The notes under the pieces are model-generated. The model worked only from the letters and a program-made list of their open reading frames with translations, was not told the origin of the DNA and did no database searches. 13,590 nt of DNA from an uncultured Spirochaetia bacterium (lineage in GTDB: Bacteria > Spirochaetota > UBA4802 > JAGODF01). Below are positions 6,878 to 13,590 of the stretch, piece by piece; position 1 is the stretch's first letter, and every line of letters starts with the position of its first letter. The position numbers were made by a program, and so were the translations under genes. The DNA lies in the NCBI GenBank assembly GCA_937967705.1, contig CALCJG010000437.1:1-13590 (forward strand), written 5' to 3'.

Positions 6878-8116
6878 CTAAATGTAAGTAAGGGCGTTCA
6901 GCGGATTGATGCGTGCCGCTTTCCTGGCCGGTAACAGGGCCGCGGCCACTGTTGTTACGAGGACGATAAGCCCCGCCATAAGGATATCCAGCCCCTTGAC
7001 CGCCGGGTAAATGACACTGCCGCTTCCGATCACCCGGAGGGATTCACTGCCGAAAGAGAGATCGAGGCCGGTAACATTCATAAGGGCGGTACCGAACAGT
7101 CCGGCCGCAATCCCCGCCGCGAGCCCCAGCACTCCCAGGTTCAGAGCCTCGAAGAGGATCATGAAGAATATCCAGGAGGGCTTAGTTCCGATGGATTTCA
7201 TCACGCCGATTTCATGAAACCTTTCCATGATGGCCATGATCAGCGTATTGGCGATAGAAAATATGATTGTGATGAAGATGATGGCGAAACTAACATACAT
7301 CATGACATCCACGATCCGGATGGAACTCACCAGAAACGGCGCCATATCCATCCAGGAAAGAACCGTCAGGGAGCTGTCCCCCATCACGGCGAGCAAATGA
7401 CTCTTTACCTTCGGCACATCTTCCCGGTTATAAAGGACCGCGTTGATCTCCGATATCTTTCCCTGCAGACCCGTAATCTCCTGAAGCCGTTCCAACCCCA
7501 CGAAAACCACAAAGCGGTCCATCATGTCCACCGGACTCTGGAATATCCCCTTCACGATCATCCCGGAACCAACGATCTGTCCCCGGCGGTCCTGAATCAT
7601 CAGGACCAGACGATCCCCCGGAACCAGATCCAGCTTCTCTGCCATGGACCGGGAGATCAGGATCTCGCTGCTGCCCGGGGAAGTGAGATAGGAACTGCCT
7701 CCCTCTTTAACGGTGTAATGGGATATGCGCGATACCCTCCTTTCCCGTTCGGGGTCCACCCCCACGACCAGGACGCTCCGGGAGGCCTCGCTGGATCGGA
7801 TCATCCCCTGAACCTTCACCCGGGGAGCGAAGGCCCGTATGCGTATCTTCTCCCCGCCGAGGGCCTTCTTCACGGTCTCATCCGGCATAAAGCTGTACTC
7901 CAGCCGCATGTTGTCCCGAAAGCCCTTTTTTTGCAGGGAGATGTGTCCCAGGGAGGTACTGATGGTGTTATCCACCATCTGAGTCATCACCCCGTTTAAG
8001 ATCCCTAAGGAGATAAGCATGGCGAAGATACCCAGCGCCACGGATGATATCACCACAAGAGACCGCCGTTTGTGGCGCCAGAGATTGCGCCAGCAGATCA
8101 TCAGGAATATTTTCAC
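6878..8116 (-). CDS. FtsX/LolC-E-type ABC permease D (B-type paralogue)
   Basis: A 412-aa inner-membrane permease of the FtsX/MacB/LolC-E superfamily. It has the usual layout: a short cytoplasmic WRNLWRHKRRS start, TM1 (about 19-41), a ~230-residue periplasmic core domain, then three membrane helices (about 270-293, 315-343, 375-397). The cytoplasmic loop ERFHEIGVMKSIGTKPSW, between the second and third helices, is the typical contact with the ATPase. It is a clear paralogue of the protein at 10374-11606 (shared NTISTSLGH, GMIRSSE, LVLMIQDR, FSIANTLIMAIMERFHE). Translation starts at GTG 8116 with GGGGAG ~10 nt upstream; an in-frame ATG five codons later is an alternative. It follows permease C by 55 nt and precedes the ATPase by 10 nt. 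It probably forms a heterodimer with permease C, as LolC does with LolE. Confidence 0.92.
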   Translation of the reverse strand: MKIFLMICWRNLWRHKRRSLVVISSVALGIFAMLISLGILNGVMTQMVDNTISTSLGHISLQKKGFRDNMRLEYSFMPDETVKKALGGEKIRIRAFAPRVKVQGMIRSSEASRSVLVVGVDPERERRVSRISHYTVKEGGSSYLTSPGSSEILISRSMAEKLDLVPGDRLVLMIQDRRGQIVGSGMIVKGIFQSPVDMMDRFVVFVGLERLQEITGLQGKISEINAVLYNREDVPKVKSHLLAVMGDSSLTVLSWMDMAPFLVSSIRIVDVMMYVSFAIIFITIIFSIANTLIMAIMERFHEIGVMKSIGTKPSWIFFMILFEALNLGVLGLAAGIAAGLFGTALMNVTGLDLSFGSESLRVIGSGSVIYPAVKGLDILMAGLIVLVTTVAAALLPARKAARINPLNALTYI

Positions 8117-8171
8117 TTGATCATATCTCCCCTATTAATAACTCCGTCAGACTCAATCCCGTCACACCAAG

Positions 8172-9422
8172 TCAAAGATGTCTCATAGCCTCCACCGGCC
8201 TGAGCCTGGACGCCCTCAGGGCAGGTATGCAGGTAAACGCCGCAATCAGCAGGAAGGTGATCCCCGAGGTCATGAAGAGGTTCATCAGCGTCATTCGGGC
8301 GGGATAGACCGTGGTCAGTACGCCCCAGACGGCAAACTCCTCTGCCCAGCGTGAATAGTCGAAGGGGTGCAGCTTCACGTAATAGCTCGCGGCACTTCCC
8401 AGCGCGGCACCGATGAGAATCCCCGCCAGGGATATCAGAAGGGCCTCCATCATAACCATGGAAAAAACCTTTCCGGGAGAGGTGCCTATGGAAAGCATGA
8501 CACCGAATTCCTTCGTCCGCTCCAATACGGACATCTGAATGGTGTTGAGGACGCCGAACGCAACGACAACGAAGAGGATGATGTCGAAAACATACCCCAC
8601 CGATATGTCCATCACGACGAACTGCACGATTTCCGGGATCAGCCGGTTCCAGTCCAGTATCTCCAGTCCCGCCCCCTCTGCCATGCCCCTGAGCCGTTGC
8701 TCGACATTGATCGCCTCCGAAGACTGAGGAAGCCCTATCACCACTGCGTGAACGTAATCGCCCAGGGAAAAGCTGGCGGCCGCCTGTCGGTAGGGCATGA
8801 GAACATAAGCCCGGTCGTACTGGGGATTCCCGCTTCGGAATATACCCGCAACAACCAGCCTCTCGGCAGCCATGGATCCGTCAAAAGCCTGGGACAGCAT
8901 CGAAATCTCGTCCCCCGGGGCGGCCCGGAGATTCCTGGCAAGGCTTTCCCCGATCAGAACCTGCAGCCCGTCCTCCTCCCGAAGCTCCCTTCCCCCCGGA
9001 AGAACTCTCTTCTGCAGGGACGTGATTCCCCGGTCCCGACCGGGTTCGATACTCTGCAACACGGCCCCGAAGGTAGCGCCCCCGCGGGACAGCAGGGCTT
9101 CCGAGCAAATCCTGAAGCTGTAGCCGGTAATTCTCCGCTCCCCCTTCAGCCGATTCAGCTCCGTCAGGAGTTCCTCCCCGGGAATGAAGGCCCGGTCGAT
9201 TGTGCGGTTTTCCCAGTATCCCTTCTGATGGATCTGCAGATATCCGGTGTTGAGTGTAACCGCATCTTCGATCATCTTCTCCGTGCCCCCGTGGAAGAGG
9301 GCGTTGTTGAATATGATCATGGCGCATCCCACCACGATGGTCAGTACAGTCAGGAGAGTTCGCCGCCGGTTCCTCCAGACATTTCTCCAGGCCAGGAGTA
9401 TCAGAATTTTGAGATCACCCAA
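8172..9422 (-). CDS. FtsX/LolC-E-type ABC permease C (A-type paralogue)
   Basis: A permease of about 416 aa with the four-helix FtsX/LolC topology: LLAWRNVWRNRRR cytoplasmic start, TM1 with LTIVVGCAMIIF, a large periplasmic domain, then VAFGVLNTIQMSV as the second helix, the ATPase-contact loop ERTKEFGVMLSIGTSPGK, two more helices and the closing ASRLRPVEAMRHL. It is the paralogue of the protein at 11641-12882. No ATG is available near the N-terminus. I prefer TTG at 9422 because GAGG lies 8 nt upstream and the protein then starts at the same point as its paralogue. TTG at 9446 or GTG at 9431 in the same frame are possible but have no ribosome-binding site. It begins 45 nt after the LolA-like gene. 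Likely partner: permease D. Confidence 0.9.
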   Translation of the reverse strand: MGDLKILILLAWRNVWRNRRRTLLTVLTIVVGCAMIIFNNALFHGGTEKMIEDAVTLNTGYLQIHQKGYWENRTIDRAFIPGEELLTELNRLKGERRITGYSFRICSEALLSRGGATFGAVLQSIEPGRDRGITSLQKRVLPGGRELREEDGLQVLIGESLARNLRAAPGDEISMLSQAFDGSMAAERLVVAGIFRSGNPQYDRAYVLMPYRQAAASFSLGDYVHAVVIGLPQSSEAINVEQRLRGMAEGAGLEILDWNRLIPEIVQFVVMDISVGYVFDIILFVVVAFGVLNTIQMSVLERTKEFGVMLSIGTSPGKVFSMVMMEALLISLAGILIGAALGSAASYYVKLHPFDYSRWAEEFAVWGVLTTVYPARMTLMNLFMTSGITFLLIAAFTCIPALRASRLRPVEAMRHL

Positions 9423-9467
9423 CGCCTTCACCTCACAATATCGCAACGAGAATTATGATGCAATCCA

Positions 9468-10244
9468 TCACTTCCTCTCCAGGTTCTGCTTGCTGAAGAT
9501 CCTCGAAGGAATGTTGACGTTGAAATTGATCTTCTCAATCTTCATCAGGGTGTAACGGTCGGGCTTGCCGACAGACTGCATCTTGTAAAGGGTGGGGATG
9601 ATTCTCCCTCCCAGTTTTCTGAAATCGCTGCAGGTCATAACCTTTTTTTTCACATTATGCTCGTTGTAGAATTCCTGCATCACAGGAAGAAAATCGCTCT
9701 TCCGGGCGAAGTAGATAATCTTGCCCCAGACAACGGCGGCCCCGGGTTTCGGCTTCAGTTCCACGACAAGGCAAGCCTGCCCCTCTGCCGTCTGCTCGCC
9801 CAGGAGCTTGTGGCTATAATCGTTGATTATGCTGGATTCCTTCACGATATCGTCGTTCGTAAAATCGGAACCCATCCAGGAATTGAGCATCATGGAAGGG
9901 GATATCTTGATAGTCTGCTGCAGTTTGGGAACATAATGCCACATATTGTCCTTGATGAGAAGAAACCGGTTCCCTGCATCCTTCTTGGGGGAGGATATCT
10001 CCGAAAAGGAGGTCCGCCTGTGGCGATATTCATAATACTTCAGCTCCATGGTCCGTGTCCAGCGGCGGGTCTTGACAGTAATCTTATAAACGCTCACCAT
10101 GGAATTGGCCCGCACCGCGTTCTCCGACTTCTCGACAACTTCCCTGCCGGTCAGGGCCGAGGCCGTCTTGCCAGCAGCCAATTGAATCAAGAGAAATGCC
10201 AGCGTACAGGCGGAAACCATGACCGACTTGCACGTTCTTCCCAT
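9468..10244 (-). CDS. LolA-like periplasmic outer-membrane lipoprotein-sorting protein
   Basis: A 258-aa exported protein with a signal peptide (basic start, hydrophobic ACTLAFLLIQLAA, cleavage after ...KTASA). The mature part matches the COG2834/LolA-like family called outer-membrane lipoprotein-sorting protein, with the characteristic blocks NRFLLIKDNMWHYVPKLQ and PSMMLNSWMGSDFTNDDIV, followed by paired strands (QACLVVELKPK, GKIIYFARKSDFLPVMQEFY). Such proteins have an open half-barrel that carries lipid or acyl chains across the periplasm; in this subfamily the cargo is unknown and need not be a lipoprotein. I chose ATG 10244 (GGAGG 7 nt upstream); the adjacent ATG at 10247 is nearly as good, and an in-frame ATG at 10355 has no clear RBS. 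It sits between the two permease pairs, with a promoter just upstream, and is likely the soluble shuttle of the system. Confidence 0.9.
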   Translation of the reverse strand: MGRTCKSVMVSACTLAFLLIQLAAGKTASALTGREVVEKSENAVRANSMVSVYKITVKTRRWTRTMELKYYEYRHRRTSFSEISSPKKDAGNRFLLIKDNMWHYVPKLQQTIKISPSMMLNSWMGSDFTNDDIVKESSIINDYSHKLLGEQTAEGQACLVVELKPKPGAAVVWGKIIYFARKSDFLPVMQEFYNEHNVKKKVMTCSDFRKLGGRIIPTLYKMQSVGKPDRYTLMKIEKINFNVNIPSRIFSKQNLERK

Positions 10245-10313
10245 CATGAAACCTCCACTCATGAATGATAATCCCCCTCCTCCCATCCCCAAGAAAGGGC
10301 TTTTCAGGAGTCC

Positions 10314-10343
10314 CATATACCGCAGGCCCCTGCTATTTGTCAA
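10314..10343 (-). promoter_or_regulatory. Internal promoter before the LolA-like gene
   Basis: On the minus strand a consensus TTGACA (10338-10343) is followed after 18 nt by TATATG (10314-10319, 4/6). It lies in the longest gap of the minus-strand run (about 130 nt between permease B and the LolA-like gene). Within the spacer, 10322-10333 forms a perfect inverted repeat, GCAGG-2-CCTGC, a possible operator. The predicted transcript would start about 60 nt before the LolA-like start codon. An in-frame ATG at 10355 would lie upstream of this promoter and is not favoured. Confidence 0.5.
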
Positions 10344-10373
10344 GAAAGGATGCATTTACCAGGGATATTTCCG

Positions 10374-11606
10374 TTACAGATAATTGAGCGCCTCCAGCGG
10401 TTTGATCCGTGCCGCCCTGGTCGCCGGATAAAGAGCAGCCAGTACCGTGGTCATGAGAACGATTAATGAGGCTACCAGAATATCCATACTCTTGATCGTG
10501 GGATAGATCAGGCTGCCCGTACCCCATACGCGCATCGATTCCTTGTAAAAGGAGAGATCTATGCCCGTTATATTAAGGATACCCGCCGTGACCCAGCCCG
10601 CGGCAACACCCAGCATCAGCCCCACGAAACCCAGTTGCAGAGCCTCCAGCATGATCAGCAGGAATATCCAGGAGGGCCTCGTGCCGATGGATTTCATCAC
10701 CCCCAGTTCGTGGAACCGCTCCATAATGGCCATGATCAGGGTATTGGCGATGGAGAAGACAACCGTCAGAAAGATGATCCCGAAAAAGATGTACATCATG
10801 CTGTCGAAGAGTTTGATGGCGCTCACGAGATTGGGGGCCATATCCTTCCAGGAAAGGACCTCCAGTCCCTTTCTGCCTATACGCCCGATCAGATCATCCC
10901 TGATCCGGTCGACCGCATTGCGGTCCTTCACCAGTATCGTATACTCCGACAGCCGATCACCCAGACCAGTGATTTCCTGAAGCTTATGAAGACCGGCAAA
11001 GACCACAAATTTGTCGAAGGTCTCTATGGGTGTCTGAAAGACCCCCCTGACCGTCATCCCCACTCCCACGATCTGATTCTCCCGGTCCTGAATCATCAGG
11101 ACCAGTTTGTCCCCGACGACAAGATCCAGCTTTTTCGCCAGCACACGGGAGATGAGCACCTCATCCGCCGAGGGATCGTCGAGGAAACCGCTCCCCTCAT
11201 CGCGGGACGTGTATTCGTCAATCCGCGATATCTTTCTCTCCCGCCCGGGATCGATTCCCACCACGATCACGCCCCGGGAGGACTCACTGGAACGGATCAT
11301 CCCCTTGACCTTGACCCTGGGCGCATATCCGAGAACGTCCCTGTCACCTTCAAGGGCATCGCTGATATCCCTGCCGGGGCTGAAGGAATTCTGAAGCTTC
11401 ATGTTCTTCTGGTAACCGAAACCGTGGATGGCGACATGTCCCAGGGATGTGCTGATGGTGTTTTCCACCATCTGTTCGTTCATACCGTTGATGAAGGCCA
11501 TGGAGAGTATCATCGCGAAGATGCCCAGCGACACGGAGGTAATGACCACCAGAGACCGCCTTCGGTGCCTCCAGAGATTCCTCCAGCTCAATTTAATCAG
11601 TATCAT
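10374..11606 (-). CDS. FtsX/LolC-E-type ABC permease B
   Basis: A 410-aa permease of the FtsX/LolC-E superfamily: WRNLWRHRRRS cytoplasmic start, TM1 about 18-38, a periplasmic core domain of ~225 residues, then helices at about 268-293 (MMYIFFGIIFLTVVFSIANTL), 313-343 and 373-393. The loop ERFHELGVMKSIGTRPSW (296-313) is the expected docking site for the ATPase. The C-terminus ARIKPLEALNYL is typical of the family. It is closely related to permease D. The start ATG at 11606 matches the N-terminus of its paralogue and has GGAAG about 11 nt upstream; the frame is open further upstream to 11747, but that would overlap permease A and adds a Cys/Pro/Arg-rich stretch with no counterpart in permease D. 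It follows permease A by 34 nt. With A it should form one heterodimeric inner-membrane core. Confidence 0.92.
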   Translation of the reverse strand: MILIKLSWRNLWRHRRRSLVVITSVSLGIFAMILSMAFINGMNEQMVENTISTSLGHVAIHGFGYQKNMKLQNSFSPGRDISDALEGDRDVLGYAPRVKVKGMIRSSESSRGVIVVGIDPGRERKISRIDEYTSRDEGSGFLDDPSADEVLISRVLAKKLDLVVGDKLVLMIQDRENQIVGVGMTVRGVFQTPIETFDKFVVFAGLHKLQEITGLGDRLSEYTILVKDRNAVDRIRDDLIGRIGRKGLEVLSWKDMAPNLVSAIKLFDSMMYIFFGIIFLTVVFSIANTLIMAIMERFHELGVMKSIGTRPSWIFLLIMLEALQLGFVGLMLGVAAGWVTAGILNITGIDLSFYKESMRVWGTGSLIYPTIKSMDILVASLIVLMTTVLAALYPATRAARIKPLEALNYL

Positions 11607-11640
11607 CGCTTCACATTCTTCCTGTTGTACGTCGTTCTTG

Positions 11641-12882
11641 TCATAGATGGCGCACCGCCTCAACGGGATTGAGCCTGGAGGCCTTTCTGGCCGGGAAATA
11701 GGAGAACAGCATCGAAAGCAGCAGGGTGATGAGCCCCGTGGACGCAACGTTCAGCAGCGTTGTCCGGGCCGGATAGACCACAGTGGAGACTCCCCAGACC
11801 GCGATCTCCCTGGAATACTCGGAGTAGTTCAGGGGATTGACCTCGAAATAGTAACTCGTCAGAACACCCAGGGCAATGCCGAAAACGATCCCCAGAAGAG
11901 TGATAAAAAAGGATTCGCAGAGCACCATGGCCACAACCTGCCCAGGCCGTGTTCCGATAGAGAGCATGATGCCCATCTCCCGTATACGCTCGTAAACAGA
12001 CATCTGTATGGTGTTGAGGACCCCGAAGGCCACAATCATGAAGAGAATGAAATCGAAGATATACCCGCTCACCTCATCCATCACGATGAACTGCACCAGT
12101 TCCGGCATAAGCTCATCCCATCCCAGGACCTCCCAACTCCCTGCCCCCAGACGCTTTCGCAGGGAATCCCGCACATCCTCCATCAGCCCGGGAGAGGCCA
12201 GTTTCAGGGTATAGGAGTTGATATACTCCCCCATCGAAAAGGTCGTCTTCCCCTGCCTCAGCGGCATCAGCACGAGTGACTGATCGTATTCCGGATTCCC
12301 GGAATTGAAAAGTCCCACGACCCGCAGCTTCTCCGCGGCTATGGAGCCGTCAAATCCCTGGGAGATCAGGGAGATGGTGCTTCCCACGCCGGCCCCCAGA
12401 TTTTCCGCAAGGGTCTCCCCCAGCACCATGGTCAGCCGATCCTCCCGGGAGAGGAAGCGTCCCCCCGGCCTGATCTTTCTGTAAAGATCCGTGACCTTGA
12501 CCTCCTCATCCGGATCGACAGCCTGCACCACCACCCCGGCCGTGTTTCCTTCAAAGGAGAGAAGGGCATCGGCCTGAACCCGGACGCTCACACCTGTCAC
12601 CCGCCGGTCACTGCGAAGAGTCTGCAGAAAGGAAGGATCAAAATGCATGGCATAATCCAGCGACCGGTTGTCCCAAAAACCCTTTTCATGGATCTGAATA
12701 TGCCCGGCGTTCAGGGACACAGCGTCCTCTATCATCTGTTCGTGTCCCCCATAGCTGATGGCGTTAAGCAGAATGATCATGGCGCACCCGATCATGATCG
12801 TCAGAAAGGTGAGTATGGTTCGGCGCTTGTTCCTCCAGACATTCCTCCACGCCAGGAGAATAACGACCCCTTCGCTCCTCAT
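11641..12882 (-). CDS. FtsX/LolC-E-type ABC permease A
   Basis: A 413-aa permease with the four-helix LolC/E layout: LLAWRNVWRNKRR (9-21), TM1 about 22-42, periplasmic domain 43-270, then TM2 about 273-296 (ending VAFGVLNTIQMSV), TM3 about 316-344 and TM4 about 378-398. The cytoplasmic loop ERIREMGIMLSIGTRPGQ (298-315) is the ATPase contact. The periplasmic part keeps an IHEKGFWDNRSLDY segment shared with permease C (IHQKGYWENRTIDR). The start ATG overlaps the TetR stop codon (ATGA), and GGAGGGG lies 7 nt upstream inside the TetR gene, so translation is probably coupled to the regulator. No lipobox cysteine or signal peptidase site is present. There is no ATPase fused to it, unlike MacB. The substrate is unknown; lipoprotein, lipid or hydrophobic compound export would all fit. 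Confidence 0.92.
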   Translation of the reverse strand: MRSEGVVILLAWRNVWRNKRRTILTFLTIMIGCAMIILLNAISYGGHEQMIEDAVSLNAGHIQIHEKGFWDNRSLDYAMHFDPSFLQTLRSDRRVTGVSVRVQADALLSFEGNTAGVVVQAVDPDEEVKVTDLYRKIRPGGRFLSREDRLTMVLGETLAENLGAGVGSTISLISQGFDGSIAAEKLRVVGLFNSGNPEYDQSLVLMPLRQGKTTFSMGEYINSYTLKLASPGLMEDVRDSLRKRLGAGSWEVLGWDELMPELVQFIVMDEVSGYIFDFILFMIVAFGVLNTIQMSVYERIREMGIMLSIGTRPGQVVAMVLCESFFITLLGIVFGIALGVLTSYYFEVNPLNYSEYSREIAVWGVSTVVYPARTTLLNVASTGLITLLLSMLFSYFPARKASRLNPVEAVRHL

Positions 12883-13514
12883 TTATTATCCCCTCCCTGC
12901 GGCGCCAGTATCCCCCTGAGGAAGAGGCGGCTGAAGGCTTCCAGCGTTTCCATAAACCGGTAATTCTCCCGGTCCATCATCCACTGGAGAAGGGCCCCGT
13001 CAAAAAACGCCATAAGGGACGAGGCCACCTGGGGAGCATCCACTCTTTCAAATTCCCCCCGGTCCATGCCCTTTTGCAGTATTTTCACGAGATACACCCT
13101 GTATTCGCAGTAATAGGAATGGAAGTCGAAGAGTCTGGGACGCCCCTCCTCCTCCGATTTTATCATCTCCATCCAGAAATCGATGAAAATCTGATAGTGC
13201 TCAAAAGGTATATCCGAGAGATGAATGCGGCCCATCAGGCTGAACACCTCCTCGATCTCCTCCCGCGCGCTCTTTACCTCTGAAAGCTCCCGAATGGATT
13301 CCGCGCTGAAAAGGGCCATCACCCTGTAAAAGGCTCCCTGAAAGATCTCATCTTTGGACTTGAAATATTCATAGAGGGTTCCCTTGCCGATCTCTGCCGC
13401 CTGGGCGATATCCTCCATTTTGGTCTGGGCAAGCCCCCTCCGGGCAATGATACCGATGGCAGCCTGAATAATTCCCTTCTTCTTTTCCTCGACGTCTACA
13501 ATCTTGGGACTCAT
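12879..13514 (-). CDS. TetR/AcrR-family transcriptional repressor
   Basis: A 211-aa one-component regulator. The N-terminal DNA-binding part has the TetR pattern: KKGIIQAAIGIIARRG (12-27), then the helix-turn-helix TKMEDIAQAAEIGKGTLYEYF (31-51) followed by KSKDEIF. The rest is a helical ligand-binding and dimerisation domain with no recognisable subfamily motif; a run of aromatic and hydrophobic residues (FDFHSYYCEYRVYLV, SSLMAFFDGALLQWMM) suggests a hydrophobic pocket. It is the first gene of the minus-strand run and its stop overlaps the start of permease A by 4 nt. A palindromic operator overlaps its own -10 box, so it very likely represses itself and the export genes until a ligand binds, perhaps the exported compound or a membrane-stress signal. 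The start ATG at 13514 has only a weak GAGAG ribosome-binding site, so low expression is expected. Confidence 0.93.
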   Translation of the reverse strand: MSPKIVDVEEKKKGIIQAAIGIIARRGLAQTKMEDIAQAAEIGKGTLYEYFKSKDEIFQGAFYRVMALFSAESIRELSEVKSAREEIEEVFSLMGRIHLSDIPFEHYQIFIDFWMEMIKSEEEGRPRLFDFHSYYCEYRVYLVKILQKGMDRGEFERVDAPQVASSLMAFFDGALLQWMMDRENYRFMETLEAFSRLFLRGILAPQGGDNK

Positions 13515-13529
13515 TGATCTCTCACGATT

Positions 13530-13557
13530 TATTATGACCGACTATTCGGTCATAATA
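13530..13557. promoter_or_regulatory. TetR-type operator palindrome
   Basis: Two perfect 12-bp arms, TATTATGACCGA (13530-13541) and TCGGTCATAATA (13546-13557), are separated by 4 bp. The palindrome covers the downstream half of the -10 box and the predicted transcription start, in the short leader before the regulator gene. Length, symmetry and position are typical of an autorepressor site of the TetR family. A further copy of the half-site ATGACC lies at 13566-13571. Confidence 0.88.
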
Positions 13558-13582
13558 TAGTCATCATGACCTCCCCCGTCAA
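13554..13582 (-). promoter_or_regulatory. Promoter of the TetR-export operon
   Basis: On the minus strand TTGACG (13577-13582, 5/6) and TATATT (13554-13559, 5/6) are separated by 17 nt, close to the sigma70 consensus. The -10 box overlaps the palindromic operator. A second small dyad GTCAT-C-ATGAC (13560-13570) lies in the spacer. The leader to the start codon at 13514 is about 33 nt. Confidence 0.8.
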
Positions 13583-13590
13583 GCGGATTC

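Noticed and set aside
8367..9458. Long plus-strand open frame of 363 codons
   Set aside because: It lies antisense to permease C, whose motifs and paralogue are clear. The translation is His/Pro/Gln/Arg-rich with no domain, as expected for a mirror frame of a GC-rich gene. The same applies to 10635-11672, 7214-7999 and 11647-12279.
10248..10355. N-terminal extension of the LolA-like protein from ATG 10355
   Set aside because: It would put a long Gly-rich stretch before the signal peptide, has no clear ribosome-binding site and starts upstream of the promoter at 10314-10343. GGAGG before 10244/10247 is much better.
11641..12882. MacB-type macrolide exporter as the name for the permeases
   Set aside because: MacB has a fused N-terminal ATPase; here the ATPase is a separate gene and the permeases come in pairs with a LolA-like protein, closer to the LolCDE layout. 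A drug-export role is still possible because of the TetR regulator.

Overview
This window looks like chromosome from a moderately GC-rich Gram-negative (two-membrane) bacterium. The diderm envelope is shown by an outer-membrane beta-barrel, a LolA-like periplasmic protein and LolC/E-type permeases. No rRNA or clear lineage marker is present. The SSB is short and has a 'DVETW ... KGKRV ... GSLRQDRW' pattern that reminds me of spirochaete SSBs, so Spirochaetota is a weak guess and a Desulfobacterota-like anaerobe is an alternative. I see no mobile element, tRNA, rRNA or CRISPR array.

Left part (1-808): two small plus-strand genes overlap at a TGATG junction. One encodes an unrecognised 70-aa protein and the other a 49-aa protein with two CxxC pairs. 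They converge on a minus-strand ssb gene that ends in a clear rho-independent terminator. The SSB lacks the usual acidic C-terminal tip.

Middle (809-3962): an AT-rich intergenic region carries a sigma70-like promoter for a 960-aa cytoplasmic signalling protein (four PAS domains, then GGDEF, then EAL). Its GGDEF motif is degenerate (EGVKF) while all the EAL catalytic residues I can identify are present, so it is most likely a sensory c-di-GMP phosphodiesterase.

Right part (13582 down to 3973, all minus strand): a compact run of nine genes in transcription order: TetR-family regulator, permease A, permease B, LolA-like periplasmic protein, permease C, permease D, ABC ATPase, outer-membrane beta-barrel, SanA-like envelope protein. 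A/C and B/D are two pairs of paralogues, so the locus holds a duplicated LolC/E-like permease pair flanking the LolA-like gene, with one ATPase for both. A good promoter (TTGACG-17-TATATT) with a 28-bp perfect-arm palindrome overlapping its -10 lies upstream of the TetR gene, which suggests autorepression of the whole run. A second promoter with a consensus TTGACA -35 lies just before the LolA-like gene.

Taken together the right-hand locus reads as a repressor-controlled trans-envelope export system. The inner-membrane FtsX/LolC-type permeases would be powered by a LolD-like ATPase, with a periplasmic lipid or lipoprotein carrier and an outer-membrane barrel. The substrate (lipoprotein, lipid or hydrophobic toxic compound) cannot be read from the sequence. 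The pairing of two permease sets with a single ATPase whose Walker A motif lacks its first glycine is the most unusual part.
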